In this document: positions 26,857 to 35,970 of the stretch, piece by piece
How the letters are laid out: every line of letters begins with the position of its first letter
How positions within the stretch are numbered: the stretch's first letter is position 1
From: Streptomyces sp. NBC_00247
GTDB lineage: Bacteria; Actinomycetota; Actinomycetes; Streptomycetales; Streptomycetaceae
NCBI RefSeq assembly: GCF_036188265.1
Contig: NZ_CP108093.1
Span: 1,240,001 to 1,304,000 of the forward strand
Reading direction: 5' to 3'
DNA length: 64,000 bases
Program-made: the position numbers and the translations under genes
The notes under the pieces: model-generated
What the model saw: the letters and a program-made list of their open reading frames with translations, nothing else
Databases searched by the model: none
What the model was told of the DNA's origin: nothing

Positions 26857-27692
26857 AGCTCTCCTCGCAGTCGCTCCAGCAGCCCCCGCGATTCCTTGTG
26901 GTTCAGGGCCTGCGAGCGCAGTGTGTCATAGCGCCGCTGGAGGAGACCCACCTCCTTCTGGTCGCCGATCAGGCGCCCGTTCTGCTGCCCTTCGGAGTAC
27001 GCGAGGCGCCGCCCCTCCGGCGTTTCAATCAGCCGTACCGGCCCGTCCAGGCAAGCATGCAACCCGGCCTCTTGCGGCACGATTTGCAGCGTCACATTGC
27101 GCAGGGCGGTCTGTTCGAGCACATGGTCGAGCAGCTCCCGCACCTTCTCCGCACCACTGAACCGACGCCGGAAAACGTGCTCCTCCACGATGAAGCCGAA
27201 CGGCACGGTCTGCCGTTCGCGCAGCATCTTCTGGCGTTCGAGCCGCGCCGCGACGAGCACCTCCACCTGTTCGTCCGCCACCAGCGGGACGGTGCCCTCG
27301 AAGACCGCTCGCGCGTAATGCTCCGTCTGCAACAGCCCCGGTACCAGCCTGCACTCGTAGGTGCACAGGCTCTCCGCCACTCGCTCCAGCCGTGCCCACC
27401 GCCTGAACCACGCCGCGAGGCCGGGCTCGCCCCGCGACAGGTGCCGCGCCGCCCTCCGCAACGCCCCCGTGTTGCCCAGCGCGTCCTCCGCCCGCTCCAC
27501 GAACGCCTCGTCCGGCATGCGGCGGCCCAGCTCCACCGACTCCACGGTGTGTCTGGAGAACCGGATCAGGGTCCCGAACTCAGCCCGGCTCAGGCCCGCG
27601 TGTTCCCTCAGGGCCTGGACGACCGCCCCGAACGTCCGCAGACTGTCGGACGGGTCCGGCTCCCGTTCCCCGTCGCCGCCGTGCACCGCCAT
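26853..27692 (-). CDS. Scr1/DUF5753-type XRE-family regulator
   Basis: 279 aa from ATG 27692, which has GGAGG upstream; a longer frame from 27716 is less likely. The N-terminal helix-turn-helix reads FGAVVQALREHAGLSRAEFG and SRHTVESVELGRRMPDE. The rest is the DUF5753 domain (ESLCTYECRLVPGLLQTEHY, QTALRNVTLQIVPQEAGLHA, VRLIETPEGRRLAYSEGQQNG). These proteins pair with DUF397 and often with a divergent ATP-binding (anti-sigma-like) protein; here that third gene survives only as a remnant. It sits inside the defence block in opposite orientation and is a candidate local regulator, though not shown to act on it. Confidence 0.92.
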   Translation of the reverse strand: MAVHGGDGEREPDPSDSLRTFGAVVQALREHAGLSRAEFGTLIRFSRHTVESVELGRRMPDEAFVERAEDALGNTGALRRAARHLSRGEPGLAAWFRRWARLERVAESLCTYECRLVPGLLQTEHYARAVFEGTVPLVADEQVEVLVAARLERQKMLRERQTVPFGFIVEEHVFRRRFSGAEKVRELLDHVLEQTALRNVTLQIVPQEAGLHACLDGPVRLIETPEGRRLAYSEGQQNGRLIGDQKEVGLLQRRYDTLRSQALNHKESRGLLERLRGEL

Positions 27693-27856
27693 GTACAGCC
27701 ACCTCCACGTGCGCACCCGCGAGAACTACCCCGCGATGGACGCACCCAGCGTGACGGCCGAACTCCGTACCGTCCACGCTTTGTGCTCGTACGCTGACTT
27801 CGCGTACGGGGTGAACGGCTCTCGCGAACCTTCGCGCTTCCCCCACCGTGGTCCCC

Positions 27857-28000
27857 ATGAACGGTACGGAGACTCAACCCCGCGCCTTCGAAGCCGCGGG
27901 AGCGGTCGGGGACTGGCCCTGGTGTCCGGGATCGCCGCCCAGTGGGGGGCCATGCCCTTCCCACCGGGCGGGAAGACCGGGGGCCGTGATCTCTCTCGAC
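27857..28000 (+). pseudogene. Remnant of a divergent HATPase/anti-sigma-like ATP-binding gene
   Basis: At 27857 an ATG begins MNGTETQPRAFEAAG, like the start of small ATP-binding proteins that sit divergently from XRE/DUF397 pairs in Streptomyces. Shortly after, in another frame, RGSGRGLALVSGIAAQWGAM and the PPGGKT tail match the family's last motif (GRGLALVDALA-RWG, then GKTVW). Most of the ~140-residue domain is missing, so an internal deletion plus frameshift is inferred. Confidence 0.5.
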
Positions 28001-28019
28001 GACGGCCCGTCGACCGCTC

Positions 28020-30320
28020 TCATGGGGTGAGCCGGGCACCCTCCTCCACGTCCGCGAAAGCCTGCTCACCGATCTCGGCACGCTTCCCGTCGGCCATCCC
28101 TTGCCGGTAGCCCGTGCCCTTGAACTTCGTCGGACGTGCCTTGCCGAGCTTCGGGTAGCGGGCGGATACCTGGGCCTGGACAACGACGGAACGGTCCGCG
28201 AGGACCAGGGCCACGCTGCGGCCACCAAAGTCCGTCTCCGGCGAATCGGCCTGCTGCTCGGCGTCGGCGGCGGCCTTCGCCGCCCGCTGGGCCGCACCGA
28301 TACGCGTGATGACCGAACGGATGAAGCCCAGCATCCAGGACCGCTTGTACGCGCGCGCGTCCTCACCCTCCGGCCGGTACAGGGCATCGGCGGTGTCCGC
28401 CCCGCTCAGCATCTGGAGTCGAAGGCTGGCGTACAGGACCTCGGTCGCCTGGAGATCCGCCTCGAACCCGAACAGGTGCACCCGGTGCCGATTGTCCTTC
28501 CCGCCGGGGAACACCGCGCTGCACCGTGTTTCGGCCGCGATCCAACTGAGCAGCCGACGAGCCTCCTTGACGTACGGCGGATGTACGTCGACGACCTTGT
28601 CCAGCGGCTTGCCCGGGTCGGACACGTCGTCGAGCATGGCCCGTTCGATGCCGTACTTGGCCATGAGCTCAGTGGCCTTGCCGAGAAACGTACGGGCCTC
28701 CTGCTCCGTGACGCTCGGGTCCTCCGCCTGCCGCAGCAAGGCCCTGACCTTCCCGAGGAGCGCGGGCGGCAGGCCGCCGGCAGCGGGTCGCGCGACGCGG
28801 TCGTCGGAGGTCTCGTGCTCCTCGGGGTTGTCGTCTCCGTCGTCGCGTCCCTGATCCGTGTCGCCGTCGTCGTCCTGCCGGGCGATCGCGTCGGCGAGGT
28901 CGTCCGGCTCGGGAGCGAGTACCGCGAGGGACGCCAGCGCCCAGCGCCGCCAGGCCAGGGCGTCTTCCTCCCGTACCCGGGCGAGGATCGTCCGTAGCCG
29001 CTGGACCCCGCCGTCCGCCCCCACCGCGAGGAACTCCAGGCGGGCGTAGCCGAGCCGGGCGACAACCAGCAGCGCGCCGAGGTCGAAGGCGTTGTCACCG
29101 TCGTAGTGGATGTCGATGCCCGGCTCCGGGTACCACTCGTCCTCGGGCTCGCCCGACGCGCTCCACGCGTCACTCGGGAAGAGGTCGAAAGACGAAGCTG
29201 GGGGCTCGACGCCGGTCCTGACGCGCAGAACCGATGCCGCCGGTCGTCCCGAGTACGCCTTCGCCGCCGCTCTCTCCTGCGGTGAGGTGACGATGTGGTA
29301 CCAGACCGGCAGGGAGCCGTCCATGCCGTGCCAGGTGGTTCTGTCCTGATCGACGAACTCCGCCGCCCTCCGGTCGATCTCGTCGTCCTCCGGGGCTTCG
29401 CCCTGCCAGTCGAGGAAGTCGAGGAAAGCATCCAGGTAATCGGCGGCGGAACGCCGGGGACCGCTCCGGCTGTCGCTGAGGAGAGCGCGCTCGCAGCCGG
29501 ACAACGCGTCGATCACCGGCTGGAGAACGACGGACATGTACCTCTTGACGGCCTCGGACAGCTCCGCGAGAAAGCCGCGTGTCGCCTCCGAGCCCTTCGC
29601 CTGCTGCGCGCGCCGCCAGACCTCGACCTGCTCGGCGCACGTCTGCTGTTCGGCCAGCCACGTCAGGTGCCCGGCACCCTGGAGGTGTTCCTCGCGCAGA
29701 AGGACGGTGTCCTGGACCGTCGCCGCCGTCCGCGGCGCGTCGAGCACGGCTCGTGCGAGCAGGCCGAGGGGTTCAGGCTCATGGGTGAAGAACTCCGCCA
29801 GGGTGAGGAGTTCCCGGCCGTGGGCGCGCGGCGCCCGCTCGGGAGAGTCGAAGGGGCCGTTCCACGGAATCTGCGCCGCCCAGCGAGAACCCCAGGCGGC
29901 GACGTCCCGCCCGCTGTCCCCCGAGCGGCTCTGGTTCCGCGCCCACCACCACAGCAGCAGCTCCTCCCAGGGGCCGGCGTTCCAGGACCACAGGGCGGGT
30001 TCATCACCCGGGGCGAGAAGGGCGCGGAGTTCCCGCACCGAATCCGTCAGATCGTGGGGGTGGCCACCCGGGATCAGCCGCTCCAGCCAGCGAACCGTGT
30101 CAGCCACCGACCGTGCCCGCGCCCGGTCCGCAGCCACGCGCGCGATCGTGGCGGCGGCCAGGCGGTGCCGATCACCGAGATCGGCGGGAAGCAGCCCGAA
30201 CAACCGCGCTCCGTCGACCTCCACCACCTTGGCGAGGGCTTGGACCCGCGCTTCCAGCCATTCCTGACGGCTTTTCCTGAAGGCCCCCTCCGCCGGCGAT
30301 TCCGGTCCCTCGTGGCTCAT
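28020..30320 (-). CDS. DUF2786-containing protein of unknown function
   Basis: 766 aa; the ATG has GGAAGGAA upstream. The C-terminal ~270 residues start with LLGKVRALLRQAEDPSVTEQ and the AKYGIERAML segment, typical of DUF2786, followed by a region (FPGGKDNRHRVHLFGFEADL, RSWMLGFIRSVITRIG) usually found with it in phage- and plasmid-related proteins. The N-terminal ~480 residues are a long, Trp-rich helical part of no recognised family, and an acidic DDDGDTDQGRDDGDD linker joins the halves. It is transcribed away from the McrB gene with 107 bp between them. The domain call is good; the role within the island is unknown. Confidence 0.75.
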   Translation of the reverse strand: MSHEGPESPAEGAFRKSRQEWLEARVQALAKVVEVDGARLFGLLPADLGDRHRLAAATIARVAADRARARSVADTVRWLERLIPGGHPHDLTDSVRELRALLAPGDEPALWSWNAGPWEELLLWWWARNQSRSGDSGRDVAAWGSRWAAQIPWNGPFDSPERAPRAHGRELLTLAEFFTHEPEPLGLLARAVLDAPRTAATVQDTVLLREEHLQGAGHLTWLAEQQTCAEQVEVWRRAQQAKGSEATRGFLAELSEAVKRYMSVVLQPVIDALSGCERALLSDSRSGPRRSAADYLDAFLDFLDWQGEAPEDDEIDRRAAEFVDQDRTTWHGMDGSLPVWYHIVTSPQERAAAKAYSGRPAASVLRVRTGVEPPASSFDLFPSDAWSASGEPEDEWYPEPGIDIHYDGDNAFDLGALLVVARLGYARLEFLAVGADGGVQRLRTILARVREEDALAWRRWALASLAVLAPEPDDLADAIARQDDDGDTDQGRDDGDDNPEEHETSDDRVARPAAGGLPPALLGKVRALLRQAEDPSVTEQEARTFLGKATELMAKYGIERAMLDDVSDPGKPLDKVVDVHPPYVKEARRLLSWIAAETRCSAVFPGGKDNRHRVHLFGFEADLQATEVLYASLRLQMLSGADTADALYRPEGEDARAYKRSWMLGFIRSVITRIGAAQRAAKAAADAEQQADSPETDFGGRSVALVLADRSVVVQAQVSARYPKLGKARPTKFKGTGYRQGMADGKRAEIGEQAFADVEEGARLTP

Positions 30321-30427
30321 GCGATTCCTTCCCTGGCTTCCCGCCGCCGGAGGCGAGATCCCTGTTGTCGGTGCGGCCGCCTAGTCTTCCGTACGGATCA
30401 ATGTCTACGGACGGGGAGGCCGTGACC

Positions 30428-32242
30428 ATGGCCGAGGAGTATCCGGAGTTCCGCCTGAGCCTGCCCAACAGCGACCTCGTGGCGCACGGGCGGCGGACGA
30501 GGGGGACGAACGGCGGCTGGACGTTCGTCGTCGGGCCTCGCCAACCCGTGCGCGCCAAGGTGACTCGCTCCTTCCGGACACGGTTGGTATCCGCCCACCG
30601 CGAGCGCGAGCAGTTGATCTCCTCCGGCGCGATCGCGCCCTCGGCCACCCGGCCCGGCTGGTTGGAGACCACGAGGGAGATCACCTTCAACTCCCCGTCC
30701 CGGGCCGCTTCCATCCTCACCGGCAACAGCGTCAACGGCTACCTCGCCTGGAGGGCCGAGGACAACCGGTCGCTCGGATTGGCCCTGTCGGGGGCTTCCC
30801 GGGGCAGCAGGCGGTCTTGGCTGGTGCGGGGCTCCAACGTCGCCGGGCACGACCTCGTGCGTCGGATGTGGCTGCCGGAGGGCCTGGTGACCCTGGCGGC
30901 TCCCCGGTTGCGCCAGGGTGTCGAGCAGGGCATCAGCAAGGAGCTTGTGCACGCCTTCGTGGAGGAGGACTACGAATCCACGGCGACGTACAGCCAGAAG
31001 CAGCAACTGAGCGACGGCGTGCACGCCTTCATGTCCCGGATGGGAGAGGGCGACACCGTCTGCACCATCTCCGACGGGTTGCTCCACGTCGGCCAGATCA
31101 CCGGTGGGGCCCAGCAGACCGAGTCCGAGGACCGCAGGTCCAATCTCCGCCGGGCGGTGACCTGGCAGGACATCAGCCACCCGTACGACGAGCTCCCCGA
31201 GGAGCTGAAGCAGAAGCTGTCCCTCCAGCACGACGTCGTGGAACTCACCGCCGTCCAGGCGGTTATGGACGGGCTCGGGCTCACCGACGAAGAGCTGGCC
31301 GACGAGGCCGAGACGACGGAGCGGGATCCCAGCCTGGAGCTTCCGGCGATCACCGTACGGCGGGAACTGCGGCTCCCCGAGCCGACGGACGCGTTGGCCG
31401 AAGAGCTCTTGGTGCACGACAGCGAGTGGCTGGGCGAGATGCGTGATCTCCTCTGGGACGACCGGCAGTTGGTGCTGTACGGCCCTCCAGGCACAGGCAA
31501 GACGTTCCTCGCGCTGAAGCTGGCGGAGTTCCTGGGTGGCGGCCCCGAACGGGTGAAGCTGGTCCAGTTCCATCCGTCGTACGCCTATGAGGACTTCGTC
31601 GAAGGAATCCGTCCGAAGGAGAACCCCAAGACCCACGAGGTCAGTTTCCGGCTGACCGCGGGTCCTCTCCGCGTTCTGGCCGATCTCGCCAACGAGGAGG
31701 GCAACCGGCACATCCCCCACTTCCTGATCATCGACGAGATCAACCGGGCCAACCTGGCGAAGGTCTTCGGCGAGCTGTACTTCCTCCTGGAGTACCGGGA
31801 CAAGGGTGTCCAGCTGCCCTACTCCGGCGACGACTTCGCGCTGCCGCCCAACCTCTTCGTCATCGGCACCATGAACACGGCCGACCGTTCGATCGCGCTC
31901 GTGGACGCCGCCATGCGGCGACGTTTCGCGTTCGTCGAACTGTCCCCGCGGACCGAGCCGACCAGCGGACTGCTCCGGCGCTGGCTCGAATCCAAGGGTC
32001 GGGGCAGCGAGCCCGCCGACCTGCTGGACGCGCTCAACTCCCGTATCGAGGACGTCGATTTCCGTATAGGCCCCTCGTACCTGATGAAGCCTGGTGTGTA
32101 CCGGGAGAACGGTCTGGAGCGGACCTGGCGGACAAAGATTCTCCCCCTCCTCGAAGAGCACCACTACGGCGAGGGCGTCGACGTCGAGAAGCGGTATGGA
32201 CTCGACGCTCTGCGACGGTCCCTCCGGGAGCCGCCCGCGTGA
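30428..32242 (+). CDS. mcrB: McrB-like AAA+ ATPase with DUF4357-type N-terminus
   Basis: 604 aa from ATG 30428, eight bases past GGGGAGG; earlier in-frame starts are too close to or before that site. The N-terminus includes SILTGNSVNGYLAWRAEDN, resembling DUF4357, in place of the usual DUF3578 methyl-DNA sensor, and then a region (DGVHAFMSRMGEGDTVCTIS) similar to EVE/SAVED-type modified-base readers. The C-terminal half is the McrB motor: GPPGTGKT 352-359, FHPSYAYEDFVEGIRP, FLIIDEINRANLAKVFGE, and the GTMNTADRS sensor with AMRRRF. In McrBC the motor translocates on DNA and activates the nuclease McrC, encoded next with a 4-base overlap. What modification this N-terminus reads is not known. 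Confidence 0.88.
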   Translation: MAEEYPEFRLSLPNSDLVAHGRRTRGTNGGWTFVVGPRQPVRAKVTRSFRTRLVSAHREREQLISSGAIAPSATRPGWLETTREITFNSPSRAASILTGNSVNGYLAWRAEDNRSLGLALSGASRGSRRSWLVRGSNVAGHDLVRRMWLPEGLVTLAAPRLRQGVEQGISKELVHAFVEEDYESTATYSQKQQLSDGVHAFMSRMGEGDTVCTISDGLLHVGQITGGAQQTESEDRRSNLRRAVTWQDISHPYDELPEELKQKLSLQHDVVELTAVQAVMDGLGLTDEELADEAETTERDPSLELPAITVRRELRLPEPTDALAEELLVHDSEWLGEMRDLLWDDRQLVLYGPPGTGKTFLALKLAEFLGGGPERVKLVQFHPSYAYEDFVEGIRPKENPKTHEVSFRLTAGPLRVLADLANEEGNRHIPHFLIIDEINRANLAKVFGELYFLLEYRDKGVQLPYSGDDFALPPNLFVIGTMNTADRSIALVDAAMRRRFAFVELSPRTEPTSGLLRRWLESKGRGSEPADLLDALNSRIEDVDFRIGPSYLMKPGVYRENGLERTWRTKILPLLEEHHYGEGVDVEKRYGLDALRRSLREPPA

Positions 32243-33450
32243 GCATCAGCATCGAGCTGACCGAGCACGAGCCCGCCACCAGCCGCGTCCTGCCGGACGC
32301 CGTGGGGCGGGCCCTCGCGACCTCCCGGATCGTGAGTGCCTCCCCCGACCCGCACATACCGGGCAACTGGCTCCTGCGGGCCGGCCACAACGTCGGGGCA
32401 GTCACCGTCGGCGGTCCTGGCATCGATTCCCCCGTCACCGTGCGGATCGCGCCCAAGGTACTCATCACTCGGCTGTTCTTCCTACTCGGCTACAGCCTCG
32501 ATCCACGGGGCGCCTGGCACGACGGCCAGGTGGACGTGGCCGAACACCGGGACCTGCTCCCCGCCCTCGCCCACGCCGTGGAGCGCCAGATCGAGCGAGC
32601 ACTGCGACAGGGACTGCTCCAGGGGTACCAGGAGACCGATGAGGCCGCTCTGGTCGTACGGGGGCGGATACGGGAGACCGACCAGATCCGGCGGCATTTC
32701 GGTGCCGCGCTTCCGGTCGAGGTGACGTACGACGAATTCACCACGGACATCGCGGAAAACCGTCTCCTGCGGTCCGCGGTGGAGCGGCTGCTCCGCCTGC
32801 CCGGTGTACCCCACGACGTACGCCGTCGGCTTCTGCACCACCGGCTGCGGCTCGCTGACGTCACCCCGCTCGTCCGGGGGCAACTCTTGCCCGCCTGGCA
32901 CCCGAACCGCCTCAACGCGCGCTATCAGCAGGCACTGCACCTCGCCCGAGCCGTCCTCACCGACGCGTCCCCCGAGCACGCGCCGGGCGGACTGCGCATG
33001 GACGGCTTTCTGTTCAACATGAACAAGCTCTTCGAGGACTTCGTGACGGTCGCACTCCGGGAATCGCTGCGCGGGACGGACCTGAGGTGCGTGCTCCAGG
33101 ATGCGCACCATCTCGACGAGGCCGCCGCCATCCGGATGAGGCCCGATTTCGTGCTGTACCAGCCGGATGGCGCACCGCTGGCGGTGGTCGACGCCAAGTA
33201 CAAGGCGGAAAAGCGCGCCGGCTACCCGGACGCGGACCTCTACCAGATGCTGGCCTACTGCACGGCCCTCGGCCTCCCCGAAGGCCACCTCGTGTACGCG
33301 AAGGGGAATGAGCCCCACGCGGCCCACCGCATACGAAACGCGGGCATCGTCATCCACCAGCACGCCCTGGATCTCGATCAGGCGCCCGCCGACCTGCTGT
33401 CCGACATCGCATCGGTGTCCCGGCTGATGCGCGCGAGCCGATCCGTATGA
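32239..33450 (+). CDS. mcrC: McrC-like nuclease subunit
   Basis: 403 aa, GTG start overlapping the mcrB stop (GTGA). N-terminal McrC features are present (ISIELTEHEPATSRVLPD, VRIAPKVLITRLFFLLGYSL) with the middle helical bundle (YDEFTTDIAENRLLRSAVER, FLFNMNKLFEDFV). The PD-(D/E)XK nuclease site is intact: D303 in RMRPDFVLY, then D318 and K320 in VVDAKYKAEK, followed by a DLYQMLAYCTAL helix. Together with the upstream ATPase it forms a type IV restriction pair that cuts modified foreign DNA. The unusual McrB N-terminus suggests a specificity different from E. coli McrBC. Confidence 0.93.
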   Translation: MSISIELTEHEPATSRVLPDAVGRALATSRIVSASPDPHIPGNWLLRAGHNVGAVTVGGPGIDSPVTVRIAPKVLITRLFFLLGYSLDPRGAWHDGQVDVAEHRDLLPALAHAVERQIERALRQGLLQGYQETDEAALVVRGRIRETDQIRRHFGAALPVEVTYDEFTTDIAENRLLRSAVERLLRLPGVPHDVRRRLLHHRLRLADVTPLVRGQLLPAWHPNRLNARYQQALHLARAVLTDASPEHAPGGLRMDGFLFNMNKLFEDFVTVALRESLRGTDLRCVLQDAHHLDEAAAIRMRPDFVLYQPDGAPLAVVDAKYKAEKRAGYPDADLYQMLAYCTALGLPEGHLVYAKGNEPHAAHRIRNAGIVIHQHALDLDQAPADLLSDIASVSRLMRASRSV

Positions 33451-33489
33451 TCGGCGACGGAGCGTCCGTCCAGGATGGGAGTACACGTC

Positions 33490-35628
33490 GTGCCGCAACT
33501 CGCGTTCGCCAACAGCTTCTGGGAGAGCTACGACGTCCTGGAGAAGCCCGTCAAGGCCGGCGTACGCAAGGCGATGGAGAAGTTCCAGCGACTGACCGTG
33601 GCGGAGTTGCACGCGGACAAGGGGCTGCACCTGGAGTCCGTGGAAAAGGCCCGCGATCCCCGCATGCGCACCATCCGCGTCAACGACTTCTGGCGGGGCG
33701 TCGTTCTCGCACCAGACGACGGCAGCGACGTCTTCCTGCTGGTCAACGTCGTTCCCCATGACGACGCCTACACCTGGGCGGCGAAACGGCTCTACACGAC
33801 CAACACGGCGACGCGTGGCCTCGAAGTGCGCAACGTCGTCGCGATCGAGCAGCTCACCCCAGCTCTGGAGAAAGCAGCGGCAAGCGCCCCGTCCTTGCTG
33901 TTCGCCGCACACTCCGACACCGTTCTGCGAGACCTCGGCATCGACGAGCAGGTGAGGCGGGCCGTACGCACCGTCATTGACAAGCCCCAACTGGAGGCCT
34001 TCGGGACGCTGCTGCCGGAGGACCAGTTCGAAGTGCTGCAGTACCTCGCCGAGGGGTTCGGTCCGGAAGACGTCTACCGGGATGTCGTCGCCGTACGCCG
34101 CCCGACGGACGCCGGCCCGGACCCGGACGAAAGCCTCGCCGAGATCATCGCGAACACGGCGAGCCGGATCACCCTGGTCACCGGTCCGGACGAGCTGACC
34201 GAAATCCTGGAAAAGCCGTTCGCGGCCTGGAGGGTCTTTCTCCACCCCTCGCAGCGACGCATCGCCTATCGCGTTTCGTACGCCGGCCCGGTCCAGGTGA
34301 CCGGCGGGCCGGGCACGGGCAAGACCGTCGTGGCACTGCACCGCGTCAAACACCTGCTGTCACGTTCGCCCGGCACCCGCGTCCTGCTGACCACCTACAC
34401 CAACGCTCTCGCCGCCACGCTGCGAGAGAGCCTCGCCCTGCTGCTCGACGACGACGAACAACTGGCCCGGGTGGACGTCACCACGGTGAACGCCTACGCG
34501 CACCGCACTGTCGCGGAGGCCGACGGCCGGGCGCCCTCACCCGTCGGGGACCGGGACGAGCGGCAGGTGTGGGAGCAGGTGGTCAAGAAACTGGGCCTGC
34601 CATGGACCGAGCGGTTCCTCACCCAGGAGTACCGGCACGTCATCCTCGCCCAGGACATACGCGACCTCGACACCTATCGCACGTCACCGCGGCGGGGCCG
34701 GGGCAGCGCGCTTCCCACGGCTCGACGGGAACAACTCTGGCCGGCAGTCGAATTGTTCGAGTCGATTCTGCGCGAGCGTGGGGTGAGCACTCACCTCCAG
34801 GTGTGTGCCCGGGCCGCCCGGCTGCTGAAGTCGACCGGCCCGGGCTACGACCACGTCGTCGTCGACGAGGCTCAGGACCTGCACCCCTCGCAGTGGAGGG
34901 TGCTGCGCGGCGCCGTCGCGCCCGGAAGCGACGACCTGTTTCTCACGGGCGACCCGCACCAGCGGATCTACGACGCCAAGGTATCGCTCGGCTCGCTGGG
35001 GATTTCGGTGACGGGGCGGTCGAACCGGCTTCGCATCAACTACCGCAGTACGGAAGAGATTTTGACCTGGTCGACGGGCGTCCTCACTCCGGTGACCATC
35101 GAGGATCTCGGCGGACGGGGGGCGGACAGTCTCGCCGGCTACCGCTCCCTGCTGCACGGCCGCAGGCCCCGGGTGGAGGGGCACGGGTCCGAGTCCGCCG
35201 AGGTCGCCACGCTGATCGAGAAGGTGGAGGAGTGGATCGGGCAGGGCATCCGACCGTCCGACATCGGCGTCTGCGCCCGTTTCAATCTCCTCCTGGACAA
35301 GGTGGCGGACAGGCTGAGCGGTGCGGGCATTCCCGTGGTGAAGGTCCGGGACAGTCCCGGACCGGGGTCGGACGGAGTACGGCTGGCCACGATGCACGCC
35401 ATGAAGGGCCTGGAGTTCCGTTGCGTGGCGGTCCTGGGAGTGACGTCGACCGCCCTGCCGTTCGCGCGTGAGGTGACCCCGGCCGGGCTCGACCCGATCC
35501 AGCACGCATCGGATCTGCTGCGTGAGCGGTGTCTGCTGTTCGTCGCCTGCACCCGAGCCAGGGAGGTCCTGCACGTCTCCTGGGCCGGGATCCCGAGCGG
35601 GTTCGTACCCCGGGCGGCCGACCGGTGA
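33490..35628 (+). CDS. RelE-like domain fused to UvrD-type SF1 helicase
   Basis: 712 aa from GTG 33490, which has GGGAG eight bases upstream; ATG at 33475 has no spaced ribosome site. Residues ~1-100 (FWESYDVLEKPVKAGVRKAM, DPRMRTIRVNDFWRGVVL, HDDAYTWAAKR) have the layout of RelE/ParE-type toxins. The remaining part is a UvrD/PcrA-like SF1 helicase: GGPGTGKT 272-279, DEAQ 459-462, and motifs near the C-terminus (MHAMKGLEFRCVAVLG, LLFVACTRAREVLHVSW). Such fusions occur in defence neighbourhoods; the toxin part may act as an RNase or a DNA-binding wedge. It starts 39 bp after mcrC on the same strand, so co-transcription is likely. Confidence 0.87.
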   Translation: MPQLAFANSFWESYDVLEKPVKAGVRKAMEKFQRLTVAELHADKGLHLESVEKARDPRMRTIRVNDFWRGVVLAPDDGSDVFLLVNVVPHDDAYTWAAKRLYTTNTATRGLEVRNVVAIEQLTPALEKAAASAPSLLFAAHSDTVLRDLGIDEQVRRAVRTVIDKPQLEAFGTLLPEDQFEVLQYLAEGFGPEDVYRDVVAVRRPTDAGPDPDESLAEIIANTASRITLVTGPDELTEILEKPFAAWRVFLHPSQRRIAYRVSYAGPVQVTGGPGTGKTVVALHRVKHLLSRSPGTRVLLTTYTNALAATLRESLALLLDDDEQLARVDVTTVNAYAHRTVAEADGRAPSPVGDRDERQVWEQVVKKLGLPWTERFLTQEYRHVILAQDIRDLDTYRTSPRRGRGSALPTARREQLWPAVELFESILRERGVSTHLQVCARAARLLKSTGPGYDHVVVDEAQDLHPSQWRVLRGAVAPGSDDLFLTGDPHQRIYDAKVSLGSLGISVTGRSNRLRINYRSTEEILTWSTGVLTPVTIEDLGGRGADSLAGYRSLLHGRRPRVEGHGSESAEVATLIEKVEEWIGQGIRPSDIGVCARFNLLLDKVADRLSGAGIPVVKVRDSPGPGSDGVRLATMHAMKGLEFRCVAVLGVTSTALPFAREVTPAGLDPIQHASDLLRERCLLFVACTRAREVLHVSWAGIPSGFVPRAADR

Positions 35629-35928
35629 CCGGTCGGGATCTTCGGGCCCAGAACCGGTGATAAGTCGACACATCACCCCCAGAGCATTCGTGGTCTCCAC
35701 CACGACCTGATGGTCGCACCGTTCCCGAGCGGGCCAGCGTCGCTCTGGGCTCCGCCAGTCGCACGGATCTCCACACGAGAGGGACCCGAGTCCTCATGGC
35801 GACCGAACCCCGCGCCGGTAGCGGCGAGTGCCCTCGCGCGGACTACCGGCCGACTACGCATTCGCCCCCCAGCCGGGCTTGCCCGTGTGACTCACACCCG
35901 CGCCCATGGCCGAAAGCCGCCCATGTTT
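35629..35928. other. Intergenic region ahead of the HTH-methylase
   Basis: Between the helicase stop and the methylase start lie 342 bp. ACCGGT-type repeats just after the helicase stop (35625-35660) could form a weak terminator. No gene is supported; the regulatory dyad occupies the last part (35929-35943). Confidence 0.5.
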
Positions 35929-35943
35929 GTAAACTAAGTCAAC
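35929..35943. promoter_or_regulatory. Shared island dyad, copy 2 (directly upstream of HTH-methylase)
   Basis: GTAAACTAAGTCAAC is the most symmetric copy of RTNNACTNAGTNNAC (outer GT/AC and inner ACT/AGT match on both strands). It ends 27 bp before the ATG at 35971, a position from which a bound protein would block transcription start or translation. CGGAGGAC (35960-35967) is the ribosome site. Confidence 0.55.
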
Positions 35944-35970
35944 TGCCCATCCACTTCTCCGGAGGACCTG

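Noticed and set aside
30365..30387. TTGTCG / TAGTCT as a promoter for the McrB gene
   Set aside because: The spacer is only 11 bp, far too short for a normal sigma-70-type promoter.
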